Below, piece by piece: positions 22,706 to 35,206 of a stretch of 64,000 nucleotides of DNA. Below the pieces are notes generated by a model. That model had not been told where the DNA came from and did not search any database. It saw only the letters and a program-made list of their open reading frames with translations. The translations under genes were made by a program, and so were the position numbers. The stretch comes from Pseudomonas taiwanensis DSM 21245 (GTDB taxonomy: Bacteria; Pseudomonadota; Gammaproteobacteria; Pseudomonadales; Pseudomonadaceae), in assembly GCF_000425785.1 (NCBI RefSeq), contig NZ_AUEC01000030.1, positions 1 through 64,000 of the forward strand, written 5' to 3'. How positions within the stretch are numbered: the stretch's first letter is position 1; each line of letters starts with the position of its first letter.

Positions 22706-22746
22706 ATAGAGGTAATTGCAATTTCCTACGGGTTAATTACCTCTAT
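22706..22746. promoter_or_regulatory. Candidate MocR operator (perfect 12-bp inverted repeat)
   Basis: ATAGAGGTAATT at 22706-22717 is the exact reverse complement of AATTACCTCTAT at 22735-22746, with a 17-base spacer. It lies 53 bases upstream of the MocR start and 350 bases upstream of the hydroxylase start. Position and symmetry fit an operator for the regulator itself. Confidence 0.65.
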
Positions 22747-22865
22747 TGCATCGGTTCTGCTCTGTGATCGGTCGATACGAAGGCGCGTTCTCGCCGGTCC
22801 AAGGCGGGTGGTAGGGTGCCGTCTCTTCGCCAGCCCATGTTGAAATCTTTTGAAATCAATGGCTT

Positions 22866-22957
22866 GATTGAGTCGGTGCAATTTTGTGCGTAATCATTGT
22901 AAAAATTTAATTGAATCGAGTCATTTCCCGTTATTACAATGATTGAGTCGATGCAAT
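22866..22957. repeat. Paired direct and inverted repeats upstream of the hydroxylase gene
   Basis: GATTGAGTCGGTGCAAT at 22866-22882 recurs as GATTGAGTCGATGCAAT at 22941-22957 (one mismatch, 75 bp apart). Between and overlapping them, AATCATTGTAA at 22892-22902 is the reverse complement of TTACAATGATT at 22934-22944. The 9-mer CGATGCAAT also appears inverted at 22745-22753, at the edge of the first operator. The pattern suggests cooperative binding or looping by one or two regulators. Confidence 0.6.
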
Positions 22958-23095
22958 GTGCCTGCGCCGCTCGGACGTACGCCCTGTCATCGCATTGTTG
23001 TGAACGGCTTCAAAAAATAACGACGTCTGCCGCCTCTGCCCGGCTTAGCACGACAACGAATGGCCCCAAGCTAGTTCAATGGAATATCACTCGAA

Positions 23096-24121
23096 ATGGA
23101 AAGCGCACACCTGCAACAAGCAGCCGAAACTCAGGCCTCACTGGAGATTCGCTTGCCCTGGGTCGTCTCCAGTGCCTGGCAAACCTTGCTGAACAACACG
23201 CCGCTCGACTTCGAGACCAGCAAAGACCTTTATCCACAACTCAAGGACCAGGCGCAGGAAGTGCTGGGCAAGGCGCTGTGTCAGCAGATTCATCACTTCG
23301 TCGAAAACCCTGACCTGACCTCCCTGATCGTGCGCAACTGCCCCCGTGACCGCGATGTGCCGCCAACGCCGTATTCCGGCGTACTCAGCCCGCGCAGCAC
23401 GCCGGTTGCCTGCCTGGTCAGCCTGACCATGCAGAGCCTGATGGGCATCCACCCGATCGTTTACGAAGGCGAGAACGACGGCCGGCTGTTCCGCCATGTC
23501 ATCCCGGCGCGTAGTTCCTCCAGTCACAAGAGCTCGCATGGCTCCCGACTGCGTTTTTCCTATCACGTCGACAACCCTGACCTGCCATTGTCCTCCGAGC
23601 CCATCGGCGAGGCGTCCTGCTGCCCGGAGTACCTGTCGTTCTTCGGTATGCGCTGTGACCCGCGCATCAGCACCACCCTGGTCAACCTCGATGCCGTGAT
23701 CGCAGCCCTGCCAATGGCCACGGTGCGAGAACTGTGCCTGCCGCAGTTCGAGATTCGCCGTCCGGACTCCTTCACGGGTAACCGCCGTCGCACGGCCGAG
23801 CTGCCGGTGCTGGTACGCGGTCAATCCGGCGAGTGGTTGTGCCGCTTCGACAGCGAGAATACCCATGGCCTGAACCTGCGTGCCGAACAAGCGTTGGCCA
23901 GTTTGCGCAGTCTGTTGGAAACCCGCCGCTTCGATGAGCCGCACCTGTTACTGCCAGGCGACTTCATGATCTTCAAGAACCAGCGCGTGCTGCATGCCCG
24001 TGATGGCTTCGAGCCACAGAACGACGGCGCCGACCGCTGGTTGTTGCGACTGTTCGCGGTCAATGACCTGAACCGGGTTCGCCTGGCCCGGGCCGACCAC
24101 CTCTACGAAGTTCTCTCGTAA
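23096..24121 (+). CDS. Fe(II)/2-oxoglutarate-dependent oxygenase of the clavaminate synthase / AsnO-VioC type
   Basis: The 341-residue protein shows the iron-binding facial triad: His157-x-Asp159 in SYHVDNPDL and His300 in NQRVLHARDGF. It also has the 2-oxoglutarate-binding arginine in DRWLLRLF (Arg318). The C-terminal pattern N-x-R-V-x-H-x-R...D-G-x-D-R-W-L resembles free amino-acid hydroxylases such as asparagine oxygenase AsnO and arginine hydroxylase VioC. I therefore predict hydroxylation of a free amino acid or related acid; the substrate is not known. The start is fixed by an in-frame stop seven codons upstream. It opens a probable operon with the TauE/SafE and SDR genes and diverges from a MocR regulator. 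Confidence 0.83.
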   Translation: MESAHLQQAAETQASLEIRLPWVVSSAWQTLLNNTPLDFETSKDLYPQLKDQAQEVLGKALCQQIHHFVENPDLTSLIVRNCPRDRDVPPTPYSGVLSPRSTPVACLVSLTMQSLMGIHPIVYEGENDGRLFRHVIPARSSSSHKSSHGSRLRFSYHVDNPDLPLSSEPIGEASCCPEYLSFFGMRCDPRISTTLVNLDAVIAALPMATVRELCLPQFEIRRPDSFTGNRRRTAELPVLVRGQSGEWLCRFDSENTHGLNLRAEQALASLRSLLETRRFDEPHLLLPGDFMIFKNQRVLHARDGFEPQNDGADRWLLRLFAVNDLNRVRLARADHLYEVLS

Positions 24122-24151
24122 CCCTCTCCACCACTCGACGGACACACTGCT

Positions 24152-24937
24152 ATGGAACTGTTAGGCGCCTTCTGGGCGGAACATTGGCTGTTGGCGATTT
24201 TGCTGCTGGGCGCAATCGCCTTCATCGCTGGCTTCGTGGATAGCATCGCTGGGGGCGGTGGGCTGTTTCTGGTCCCAGGGTTTCTGCTGGTCGGCATGCC
24301 GCCCCAGGTCGCCCTGGGCCAGGAGAAGCTGGTGAGTACGCTGGGAACCCTGGCGGCCATCAGAAACTTCCTGGCCAACAGCAAGATGGTCTGGCAGGTG
24401 GCGTTGGTCGGTGTACCGTTCTCGCTGCTCGGTGCTTATCTAGGGGCCCACCTGATCGTGTCGATCTCCCAGGAGACTGTGGGCAAGATCATCCTCGCAC
24501 TGATCCCTTTCGGCATCCTGATCTTCCTTACCCCTAAAGATCGACCTGTCGAAGAACGCGAGCTGTCGACGCGCATGCTCTACACGGTGGTGCCACTGAC
24601 CTGCCTGGTGATCGGCTTCTACGACGGCTTCTTCGGACCAGGTACCGGCAGCATGTTCATCATCGCGTTCCATTACCTGTTGCGCATGGACCTGGTATCC
24701 AGCTCGGCCAACTCCAAGACCTTCAACTTTGCCTCCAACATCGGTGCACTGGTGGCTTTCGTGATGGCGGGCAAGGTGGTCTATCTCCTGGCCGTGCCCC
24801 TGGTGGCCTGCAACATCCTCGGCAACCACATGGGCAGCGCCCTGGCCATCCGTAAAGGCAACGAGGTGGTACGCAAGGCCCTCGTGTTCTCGATGCTGTG
24901 CCTGTTCACCAGCCTGGGCGTGAAATACCTGGCCTGA
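24152..24937 (+). CDS. TauE/SafE-family membrane exporter
   Basis: This 261-residue integral membrane protein has about eight hydrophobic segments and two family repeats, the first with GFVDSIAGGGGLFLVP and the second with GFYDGFFGPGTGSMF. Members move sulfite, sulfonates or other organic anions. It lies 30 bases after the hydroxylase gene and 24 bases before the SDR gene, so it may move the substrate or product of that pathway. The cargo cannot be read from sequence. Confidence 0.88.
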   Translation: MELLGAFWAEHWLLAILLLGAIAFIAGFVDSIAGGGGLFLVPGFLLVGMPPQVALGQEKLVSTLGTLAAIRNFLANSKMVWQVALVGVPFSLLGAYLGAHLIVSISQETVGKIILALIPFGILIFLTPKDRPVEERELSTRMLYTVVPLTCLVIGFYDGFFGPGTGSMFIIAFHYLLRMDLVSSSANSKTFNFASNIGALVAFVMAGKVVYLLAVPLVACNILGNHMGSALAIRKGNEVVRKALVFSMLCLFTSLGVKYLA

Positions 24938-24961
24938 CCCCCTGACTTCTGGAGATCCCTG

Positions 24962-25723
24962 ATGAAAACAGCATTCGTAACCGGCGCATCCTCTGGGTTT
25001 GGCCGTGCCATCTGCCAAACCCTGGTCAAGAAGGGCTACCGCGTCATCGGTGGCGCCCGGCGCACCGACAAACTGCAGGAGCTGGAAGCGGAACTGGGCG
25101 ACAATTTCATCCCGCTGACGTTGGATGTCACCGATGCCCGATCGATTGCTTCTGCGGTAGAACAGATCAACGAGGCGGCGCCCAGCATCGATGTGCTGGT
25201 CAATAACGCCGGGCTGGCGCTGGGCATCGAGCGTGCCCAGGTCAGCAGTGCCGAGAACTGGCAGCGCATGATCGACACCAATGTCACCGGGTTGGCCATG
25301 GTTACCCATGCCGTGCTGCCGCAGATGGTGAAGGCCGACAGCGGTATGATCATCAACATCGGCTCGATTGCGGGTACTTATCCCTACCCCGGTGGCAACG
25401 TGTACGGTGCCAGCAAGGCTTTCGTCCGCCAGTTCAGCTTGAACCTGCGCGCCGATCTGGCAGGCACCCGCGTGCGCGTCAGCAACATCGAACCTGGGCT
25501 GTGTTCGGGTACCGACTTCTCGGTGGTGCGCCTGAACGGTGACTTGGCCGCGGTGGAGGCGCTGTATCGCGACGTGCAGGCAATTCAGCCCGAAGACATT
25601 GCTGCCACCGTTGCCTGGATCGCCGAGCAACCGGCCCATGTGAACATCAATACCGTAGAAATGATGCCAGTTGCGCAGAGCAGCGCGGCGCTGAACGTGG
25701 TGCGCAACCTGCCAGAGTGCTGA
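24962..25723 (+). CDS. ydfG: YdfG-like NADP-dependent 3-hydroxy acid dehydrogenase (SDR family)
   Basis: The 253-residue short-chain dehydrogenase has the cofactor motif TGASSGFG (residues 8-15), NNAGLALG near residue 82, and the catalytic Tyr-x3-Lys in VYGASK. The stretch EPGLCSGTDFSVVRL and the C-terminal THVN-like PAHVNINTVEMMPV match E. coli YdfG, which oxidises L-allo-threonine, L-serine and 3-hydroxy acids. Downstream of a hydroxylase, it could oxidise a beta-hydroxylated amino acid. It ends the cluster and is followed by a 400-base non-coding stretch. Confidence 0.88.
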   Translation: MKTAFVTGASSGFGRAICQTLVKKGYRVIGGARRTDKLQELEAELGDNFIPLTLDVTDARSIASAVEQINEAAPSIDVLVNNAGLALGIERAQVSSAENWQRMIDTNVTGLAMVTHAVLPQMVKADSGMIINIGSIAGTYPYPGGNVYGASKAFVRQFSLNLRADLAGTRVRVSNIEPGLCSGTDFSVVRLNGDLAAVEALYRDVQAIQPEDIAATVAWIAEQPAHVNINTVEMMPVAQSSAALNVVRNLPEC

Positions 25724-25886
25724 AAAGCCTGCATCCCACCTCCATGGTGCTTGCCACCGGATCGTCAGCGCCCATCAGAACGAGCGCCGCCCGCGCGGCG
25801 CTTCGCTCCCTTTTTCTCAGCCAATTTCGTCTGTGGCGTACGGCGGTAACGTGCAGATCGCACTGGCATAACTGGCCCAAAACGAA

Positions 25887-25913
25887 CGTAGGAGCGAGCC
25901 TTGCTCGCGATGC
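25887..25913 (+). repeat. REP element, family 1
   Basis: The palindrome-centred sequence GTAGGAGCGAGCCTTGCTCG, followed by CGATGC, matches the pair at 61438-61522. It is a typical Pseudomonas REP unit: a GTAGGAGC head followed by a small hairpin. Confidence 0.8.
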
Positions 25914-25928
25914 GATGCGATGCGATGC
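25909..25928 (+). repeat. (GATGC)4 tandem repeat
   Basis: Four exact copies of GATGC adjoin the REP element, whose last five bases form the first copy. It looks like slippage expansion of the REP tail. Confidence 0.85.
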
Positions 25929-26123
25929 GCGGGCGGTCGGCGCTCGATCTCATGTGCACTGAATAGCCCAAGACATACCCAACAACTCCCCCCATGACCC
26001 ACGTCATCGCACTTCCATGAATCTTGTCTAGTCTTAACGGTTGGCGGCATCTATTTGCCACCACCGTGACTACCAGAGGCGCCGGCCAAGTCCCGCGCGC
26101 TCACACCTGATCAGGAGTACACG

Positions 26124-29100
26124 ATGGACCTCAACCGTCGGCAGTTCTTCAAGGTCGCCGCCGTCGGCCTTGGAGGCTCGAGCCTGGCGGCGTTGGGCAT
26201 GGCCCCGACGCCAGCCTTCGCCGAGCAGGTGCGCCACTTCAAGCTGGCGCACACCCACGAGACGCGTAACACCTGCCCCTACTGTTCGGTCGGCTGCGGC
26301 CTGATCATGTACAGCCAGGGTGATGCGGGCAAGAACGTCAAACAGAACATCATCCATATCGAAGGCGACGCCGATCACCCGGTCAACCGCGGCACCCTAT
26401 GCCCGAAAGGCGCTGGCCTGCTGGACTTCATCCACAGCGCCAGTCGCCTGCAGTACCCTGAGGTGCGCAAGCCGGGCAGCAAGGAGTGGGTACGGGTCAG
26501 TTGGGATGATGCGCTCGACCGCATCGCCGACCTGATGAAGCAGGACCGCGACGCCAACTTCATCGAGAAAAACGCCCAGGGTCAGACGGTCAACCGTTGG
26601 CTCACCACTGGTTTTCTCGCTGCATCCGCCGCCTCCAGCGAGGCTGGCTACCTGACCCACAAGGTCATCCGCGCAACAGGCATGCTGGGGTTCGATAACC
26701 AGGCGCGTGTCTGACATGGCCCGACGGTGGCAAGTCTTGCCCCGACGTACGGCCGTGGCGCCATGACCAACCATTGGTCAGATATCGCCAACGCGAATCT
26801 GGTCCTGGTGATGGGTGGCAACGCAGCAGAAGCGCATCCGTGCGGCTTCAAGTGGGTGACCGAGGCCAAGGCGCACAACAAGGCGCGGCTGATCGTGGTC
26901 GACCCGCGGTTTACCCGTACCGCCTCGGTGGCGGACTACTACGCGCCGATACGCACCGGCAGTGATATCGCCTTCATGGGCGGGCTGATCAATTACCTGC
27001 TGAGCAACGACAAGATCCAGCACGAATACGTGCGCAACTACACCGACGTGTCGTTCATCGTCAAAGAAAACTATGGTTTCGAGGACGGGCTGTTCAGCGG
27101 CTACGATGCGGCCAAGCGTGTGTATGCCGACAAATCCGGCTGGGGATACGAGCTGGGTGAAGATGGCTTCGCCAAGGTCGACCCGACGCTCCAGCACCCG
27201 CGATGCGTCTATCAACTGATGAAGCAGCACTACAGCCGCTACACACCGGAAGTGGCGAGCATGACCTGTGGCATGCCGCAGGACGCCATGATGAAAATCT
27301 GGGAGGAGATCGCCACCTGCTCGGTACCGGGCAAGACCATGACGATCCTCTACGCGCTGGGCTGGACGCAACACTCGATCGGTGCGCAGATCATCCGCAG
27401 CGCCGCGATGGTGCAGTTGCTGCTGGGCAACGTTGGCATGCCGGGGGGCGGGGTCAATGCCCTGCGCGGGCACTCCAACATCCAGGGTCTGACCGACCTT
27501 GGCCTGCTGTCGAACTCGCTGCCGGGTTACCTGACCTTGCCTGGTGACGCCGAGCAGGACTACGCCGCCTACATCGACAAGCGCGCCTCCAAACCGTTGC
27601 GCCCCGGCCAGCTGTCATACTGGCAGAACTACGGCAAGTTCCATGTCAGCTTGATGAAGGCCTGGTTCGGCGCCAATGCAACTGCGCAGAACAATTGGGG
27701 CTACGACTGGCTACCCAAGCTCGACGTACCAGCCTACGACGTGCTGCGCATGTTCGAGATGATGGGGCAGGGCAAGGTCAACGGCTACATGTGCCAGGGC
27801 TTCAACCCTATTGCCGCGTTGCCGGACAAGAACCGCGTCACTGCGGCCTTGGCCAAGCTCAAGTGGCTGGTGATCATGGACCCGCTGGCCACCGAAACCT
27901 CGGAGTTCTGGCGCAACGCCGGGCCGTTCAACGATGTCGACACGGCCAACATCCAGACCGAAGTCATCCGCCTGCCCACCACCTGTTTCGCCGAGGAAGA
28001 TGGTTCGCTGGTCAACAGCAGTCGTTGGTTGCAGTGGCACTGGAAAGGCGCCGATGGCCCGGGCGAAACACGCACCGATGTGCACATCATGAGCGAACTG
28101 TTCCTGCGCCTGCGCAAGCGGTATCAGGCCCAAGGCGGTGCTTTCCCGGACGCGCTGATGAGCATCAACTGGCCGTACAAGGTCCCCGAAGAGCCATCCC
28201 CGGAGGAACTGGCCAAGGAGATGAACGGCTGGGCAGTGACCGACCTCACCGACCCGACCGGAGCGCAGCTCAAGGCCGGCCAGCAGCTGTCGGGCTTCGG
28301 TCAGCTCAAGGATGACGGCAGCACCGCCTCCGGCTGCTGGATCTTCTCCGGCTGCTGGACCGAGCAGGGCAACCAGATGGCCCGCCGCGACAACAGCGAC
28401 CCCTATGGCATGCACCAGGTACAGAACTGGGCATGGGCCTGGCCCGCCAACCGTCGCATCCTCTACAACCGGGCCTCCAGCGACCCACAAGGCAAACCGT
28501 GGGACCCGGAGAAGAAGCGCCTGGTGTGGTGGAACGGCAAGGCCTGGACAGGCACCGACGTGCCCGACTTCAAGGTCGACTCGCCACCGGAGGCGGGGAT
28601 GAATCCGTTCATCATGAACCCTGAGGGCGTGGCGCGGTTCTTCGCCATCGACAAGATGGCCGAGGGGCCGTTCCCCGAGCACTACGAGCCGTTCGAAACG
28701 CCGATTGGCATCAACCCGCTGCATCCGCAGAACCAGAAGGCCACGAGCAACCCGGCCGGACGGATCTTCGATTCGGTGTGGGACACCTTGGGCAAGCACG
28801 ACGAGTTCCCTTACGCGGCAACGACCTACCGGCTGACCGAGCACTTCCACTTCTGGAGCAAGCATTGCCGACTCAACGCCATTGCCCAGCCCGAGCAGTT
28901 CGTCGAGATCGGCGAGGTGTTGGCCAATGAGAAGGGCATCAAGGCGGGCGACCGGGTGCGGGTGTCGAGCAAGCGCGGGCATATCGAAGCGGTAGCGGTG
29001 GTGACCAAGCGGATTCGCCCGCTCAAGGTCAACAACCAGACCGTGCACCAGATCGGCATCCCGTTGCACTGGGGCTTCACCGGGGCTACTCGGCACGGCT

Positions 29101-29192
29101 ACCTGACCAACACGCTGGTGCCGTTCCTCGGTGACGGCAATACCCAGACGCCGGAGTCCAAGTCGTTCCTCGTCAAAGTGGAGAAAATCTGA
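26124..29192 (+). CDS. fdnG: Formate dehydrogenase-N alpha subunit, selenocysteine-containing, Tat-exported
   Basis: This 1022-residue molybdopterin enzyme oxidises formate in the periplasm. It begins with a twin-arginine signal ([15 protein letters not shown], cleaved near AFA). A 4Fe-4S motif [11 protein letters not shown] follows. The in-frame UGA at 26712-26714 falls in [19 protein letters not shown], exactly where E. coli FdnG has selenocysteine, giving Sec197. A SECIS stem-loop lies just downstream. The reading frame otherwise runs uninterrupted to 29192. The TGA stop overlaps the fdnH ATG by one base. Also called fdoG in some Pseudomonas genomes. Confidence 0.96.
26712..26744 (+). promoter_or_regulatory. 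Selenocysteine UGA codon with bacterial SECIS element
   Basis: After UGA (26712-26714) and 10 bases, CGG (25-27 of this hundred) pairs with CCG (42-44), U28 is bulged, and GGCAA (29-33) pairs with TTGCC (37-41) around apical loop GUC. Bulged U and apical G-U are the features SelB recognises in E. coli fdhF and fdnG. The element lies inside the coding sequence. Confidence 0.9.
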
Positions 29193-30142
29193 TGGCCAGC
29201 CAAGACATCATCGCTCGCTCGGCCACCACCACTGTACCGCCTTCGGTACGCCAGCAGCAGGAAGTGGCCAAGCTGATCGACACCACCAAGTGCATCGGCT
29301 GCAAGGCCTGCCAGGTGGCGTGTTCGGAGTGGAACGAGTTGCGTGACGAGGTCGGCCACAACCATGGTACCTACGACAATCCTCAGGACCTGACCGCTGA
29401 AACCTGGACCCTGATGCGCTTCACCGAGCACGAGCGCGATGACGGTAACCTGGAGTGGCTGATCCGCAAGGACGGCTGCATGCATTGCGCAGACCCAGGT
29501 TGCCTGAAGGCGTGTCCGAGTCCGGGGGCGATCATCAAGCATGCCAACGGCATCGTCGACTTCAACCAGGACCATTGCATCGGTTGCGGCTACTGCATCA
29601 CCGGCTGCCCGTTCAACATTCCGCGGATCTCGCAGAAAGACCACAAGGCATACAAGTGCACCTTGTGTTCCGACCGCGTGACCGTGGGCCTGGAACCGGC
29701 CTGCGTGAAGACGTGCCCAACCGGGGCGATTGTGTTCGGGACCAAGGACGAGATGAAGGTTCATGCCGCCGAGCGTATCGTCGATCTCAAGTCGCGAGGC
29801 TACGACAACGCCGGGTTGTACGACCCCGATGGTGTCGGTGGCACTCACGTCATGTACGTGTTGCACCATGCCGACACGCCCAAGCTTTACGCCGGCCTGC
29901 CGGACCAGCCGGTGATCAGCCCGCTGGTCGGGTTGTGGAAGGGCTTCGCCAAGCCGCTGGCGCTGCTGGCCATGGGCGCGGCGGTGCTGGCTGGATTCTT
30001 CCACTATGTGCGGGTCGGCCCGCAGCGTGTCGAGGAGGATGAACACCCCGCACCGCCGGGTGATGGCGTGCATCAGGTGGACCCGTCGGTCCATGTCTAT
30101 GATCCTAAACAGCCCGGCGGGCAGGGGGAGCAGCGGCCATGA
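29192..30142 (+). CDS. fdnH: Formate dehydrogenase-N beta (iron-sulfur) subunit
   Basis: The 316-residue subunit carries electrons from the alpha subunit to the membrane cytochrome. Four cysteine clusters for 4Fe-4S centres are visible: [35 protein letters not shown] and CTLC...ACVKTC. A single membrane helix near residues 245-267 ([19 protein letters not shown]) anchors it. The C-terminal 45 residues are charged and proline-rich. Overlaps with fdnG (1 base) and fdnI (4 bases) indicate coupled translation. Confidence 0.96.
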   Translation: MASQDIIARSATTTVPPSVRQQQEVAKLIDTTKCIGCKACQVACSEWNELRDEVGHNHGTYDNPQDLTAETWTLMRFTEHERDDGNLEWLIRKDGCMHCADPGCLKACPSPGAIIKHANGIVDFNQDHCIGCGYCITGCPFNIPRISQKDHKAYKCTLCSDRVTVGLEPACVKTCPTGAIVFGTKDEMKVHAAERIVDLKSRGYDNAGLYDPDGVGGTHVMYVLHHADTPKLYAGLPDQPVISPLVGLWKGFAKPLALLAMGAAVLAGFFHYVRVGPQRVEEDEHPAPPGDGVHQVDPSVHVYDPKQPGGQGEQRP

Positions 30143-30795
30143 ACGACAACAAGCCTATCCTGCGCTACAACGCCAACGAGCGGAGCAATCACTGGGTCGT
30201 GGCGATCCTGTTCGTGCTCGCTGGACTGTCGGGGCTGGCGCTGTTCCACCCAGCGCTGTTCTGGCTGAGTCACCTGTTCGGTGGCGGCCCATGGACGCGC
30301 ATCCTGCATCCGTTCATCGGGGTAGCGATGTTCGTGTTCTTCCTGGGCCTGGTGCTGCGCTTCTGGCGTGCCAACTTCATCACCGCCAATGACCGCCTGT
30401 GGTTGCGCCGCATCGACCGGGTGATGCTCAACAAGGAGGAGGGCGTACCGCCGATCGGCAAGTACAACGCGGGCCAGAAGCTGCTGTTCTGGACCCTGTT
30501 GGTGTGCATGCTGGTGTTGCTGGTCAGTGGCGTGGTGATCTGGCGAGCGTACTTCAGCCATTACTTCGACATCGGCGCCATTCGTCTTGCCTCCTTGCTA
30601 CATGCCTTGGCAGCCTTCGTGCTGATTCTCAGCATCATCGTGCACATCTATGCCGGGATCTGGATCAAGGGCTCGGTAGGCGCCATGTTGCATGGTTGGG
30701 TGAGCCGCGCCTGGGCGCGCAAACACCACGCGTTGTGGTACCGCGAAGTGACTGGCGACAAGACGCCGACCCCTCACGGACGTAAAGAAGGATGA
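30139..30795 (+). CDS. fdnI: Formate dehydrogenase-N gamma subunit (cytochrome b556)
   Basis: This 218-residue membrane protein has four hydrophobic segments and passes electrons to the quinone pool. Histidines in RSNHWVVA (helix 1), [14 protein letters not shown] and [12 protein letters not shown] are the likely haem b ligands, matching FdnI. The start overlaps the fdnH stop by four bases. Confidence 0.95.
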   Translation: MNDNKPILRYNANERSNHWVVAILFVLAGLSGLALFHPALFWLSHLFGGGPWTRILHPFIGVAMFVFFLGLVLRFWRANFITANDRLWLRRIDRVMLNKEEGVPPIGKYNAGQKLLFWTLLVCMLVLLVSGVVIWRAYFSHYFDIGAIRLASLLHALAAFVLILSIIVHIYAGIWIKGSVGAMLHGWVSRAWARKHHALWYREVTGDKTPTPHGRKEG

Positions 30796-30799
30796 CCGT

Positions 30800-31720
30800 T
30801 TGAGCACGATACTCGAGCCAGGGCAGATCGAAGCCTCGGCAGTGATGCCGCCGTTTCTGCATCTGCCCCCCGCCAACCTGTTCGAGCTGCGCGCCACGCG
30901 CCTCGAACAATTATCCACAGGGCATGCCTTGGGTGACTATTTGCGGCTGGTCGCCCGGCTGTGCCGCATTCAGCAACAGCTTGTGGATAACCCGCCCAGC
31001 GGTTTGCCGGTGGCAGAAGACCGTCAGCGCTTGTGTATGAGTCATGGGTTGCCGCCGCTGGCCGCAGATAGCCTGGTTCGCGAAGGCCCGTGGCTGGGAT
31101 GGCTGCAGGCGTTGCTCGATCACTTCGACAGTGAAGCTGATGGCCCGCTGGTCGATGCCTTGCAGGCCCTGCGTGGCAGCGACGATGGCCAGCGCAAAGG
31201 CTGGGGCATCGCCCTGCTCGCTGGCCAGTACGACGCAGTGCCGGCGGCGCTGGTCCCCTTCATTGGCGCGGCTTTACAAGCGGCCTGGTCGAGCTGGTTG
31301 CTGGCGTTGCCCGCGCCCGAACTCCAGCCCACCGCTAGCCTGGCCCAGTGCCCGGCTTGCGGTTCGCCGGCCATGGCCGGCGTAGTGCGCAATCGCGGCA
31401 AGCACAATGGGTTGCGTTACCTGGTATGTTCATTGTGCGCCTGTGAATGGCATGTGGTGCGGGTCAAGTGTGTGTACTGCGAGTCGAGCAAAGGCTTGCG
31501 GTACACCTATCTGGAGGATGACCGCCATGCGCCGGGCAAGGCGCCGCTGCGTGCCGAATGCTGCCCGGGGTGCGAAAGCTACCTGAAGCAGAATTACCTG
31601 GAAAACGATGCAGCGGCCGAGCCGCTGGCCGACGACCTGGCCAGCCTGGCGCTGGATATCCGCCTGGACGAGGAGGGCTTTCAGCGCCTGGCACCTAACC
31701 TGATGCTCGCGCCCGGATAG
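30800..31720 (+). CDS. fdhE: Formate dehydrogenase accessory protein FdhE
   Basis: FdhE is a cytoplasmic rubredoxin-like protein required for active respiratory formate dehydrogenase. The 306-residue product has CxxC pairs CPACGS, CSLCACEWHVVRVKCVYC and CCPGCESY. Translation appears to start at TTG (30800) after AAGGATG; the next start candidates would trim family-conserved residues. It follows fdnI by four bases. Confidence 0.93.
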   Translation: MSTILEPGQIEASAVMPPFLHLPPANLFELRATRLEQLSTGHALGDYLRLVARLCRIQQQLVDNPPSGLPVAEDRQRLCMSHGLPPLAADSLVREGPWLGWLQALLDHFDSEADGPLVDALQALRGSDDGQRKGWGIALLAGQYDAVPAALVPFIGAALQAAWSSWLLALPAPELQPTASLAQCPACGSPAMAGVVRNRGKHNGLRYLVCSLCACEWHVVRVKCVYCESSKGLRYTYLEDDRHAPGKAPLRAECCPGCESYLKQNYLENDAAAEPLADDLASLALDIRLDEEGFQRLAPNLMLAPG

Positions 31721-31756
31721 TGGGGAGTGTCTACACTGCAATACCGAGTCGCCTGA

Positions 31757-31823
31757 TTCGCGGGTAGGCCCGCTTTCGCAGCGGGATCTGCGCGAGCGGG
31801 TTTACCCGCGAAGAGGCCAGCAC
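31757..31823. repeat. REP pair, family 2, between fdhE and selA
   Basis: The sequence TTCGCGGGTAGGCCCGC and, 35 bases later, GCGGGTTTACCCGCGAAGAG are inverted relatives of the common Pseudomonas REP unit. They separate the formate dehydrogenase genes from the selenocysteine machinery genes. Confidence 0.75.
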
Positions 31824-31847
31824 AGACAACGGATCAGTCCAAGGTAG

Positions 31848-35200
<3,353 letters not shown>

Positions 35201-35206
35201 GTTCAA

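Larger units (their letters stand above)
22654..23095. other. Divergent regulatory region with multiple repeats
   Basis: These 442 bases between the MocR gene and the hydroxylase gene hold no convincing gene. They are AT-rich for this genome in two patches. One patch carries the perfect inverted repeat at 22706-22746. The other (22866-22957) carries a 17-bp direct repeat with one mismatch and an 11-bp perfect inverted repeat. Frames that read through here have no plausible ribosome-binding site. Confidence 0.7.
25724..26123. other. Intergenic region with REP element and pentanucleotide repeat
   Basis: This 400-base gap contains a GC-rich hairpin (AGCGCCGC with GCGGCGCT, 25783-25802), a T run at 25811-25815, a REP element (25887-25913) and a GATGC tandem repeat. 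The remaining bases up to 26123 should hold the fdn promoter, but I see no clear sigma70 or sigma54 match. No coding sequence is supported. Confidence 0.7.

Noticed and set aside
22939..23313. A 124-codon frame starting in the divergent repeat region
   Set aside because: It overlaps the oxygenase start in another frame, lacks a ribosome-binding site and has unbiased codon use; the oxygenase frame has intact iron ligands.
25909..25928. Tandem repeat considered as a CRISPR-like array
   Set aside because: The unit is only five bases with no spacers; no CRISPR array or cas gene is present in the window.
26124..26714. An apparently truncated formate dehydrogenase ending at TGA, with a second reading frame from 26727
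   Set aside because: The frame continues in phase after UGA, the context matches the E. coli FdnG selenocysteine site, and a SECIS plus selA, selB and selC are present, so this is one selenoprotein gene, not a pseudogene.
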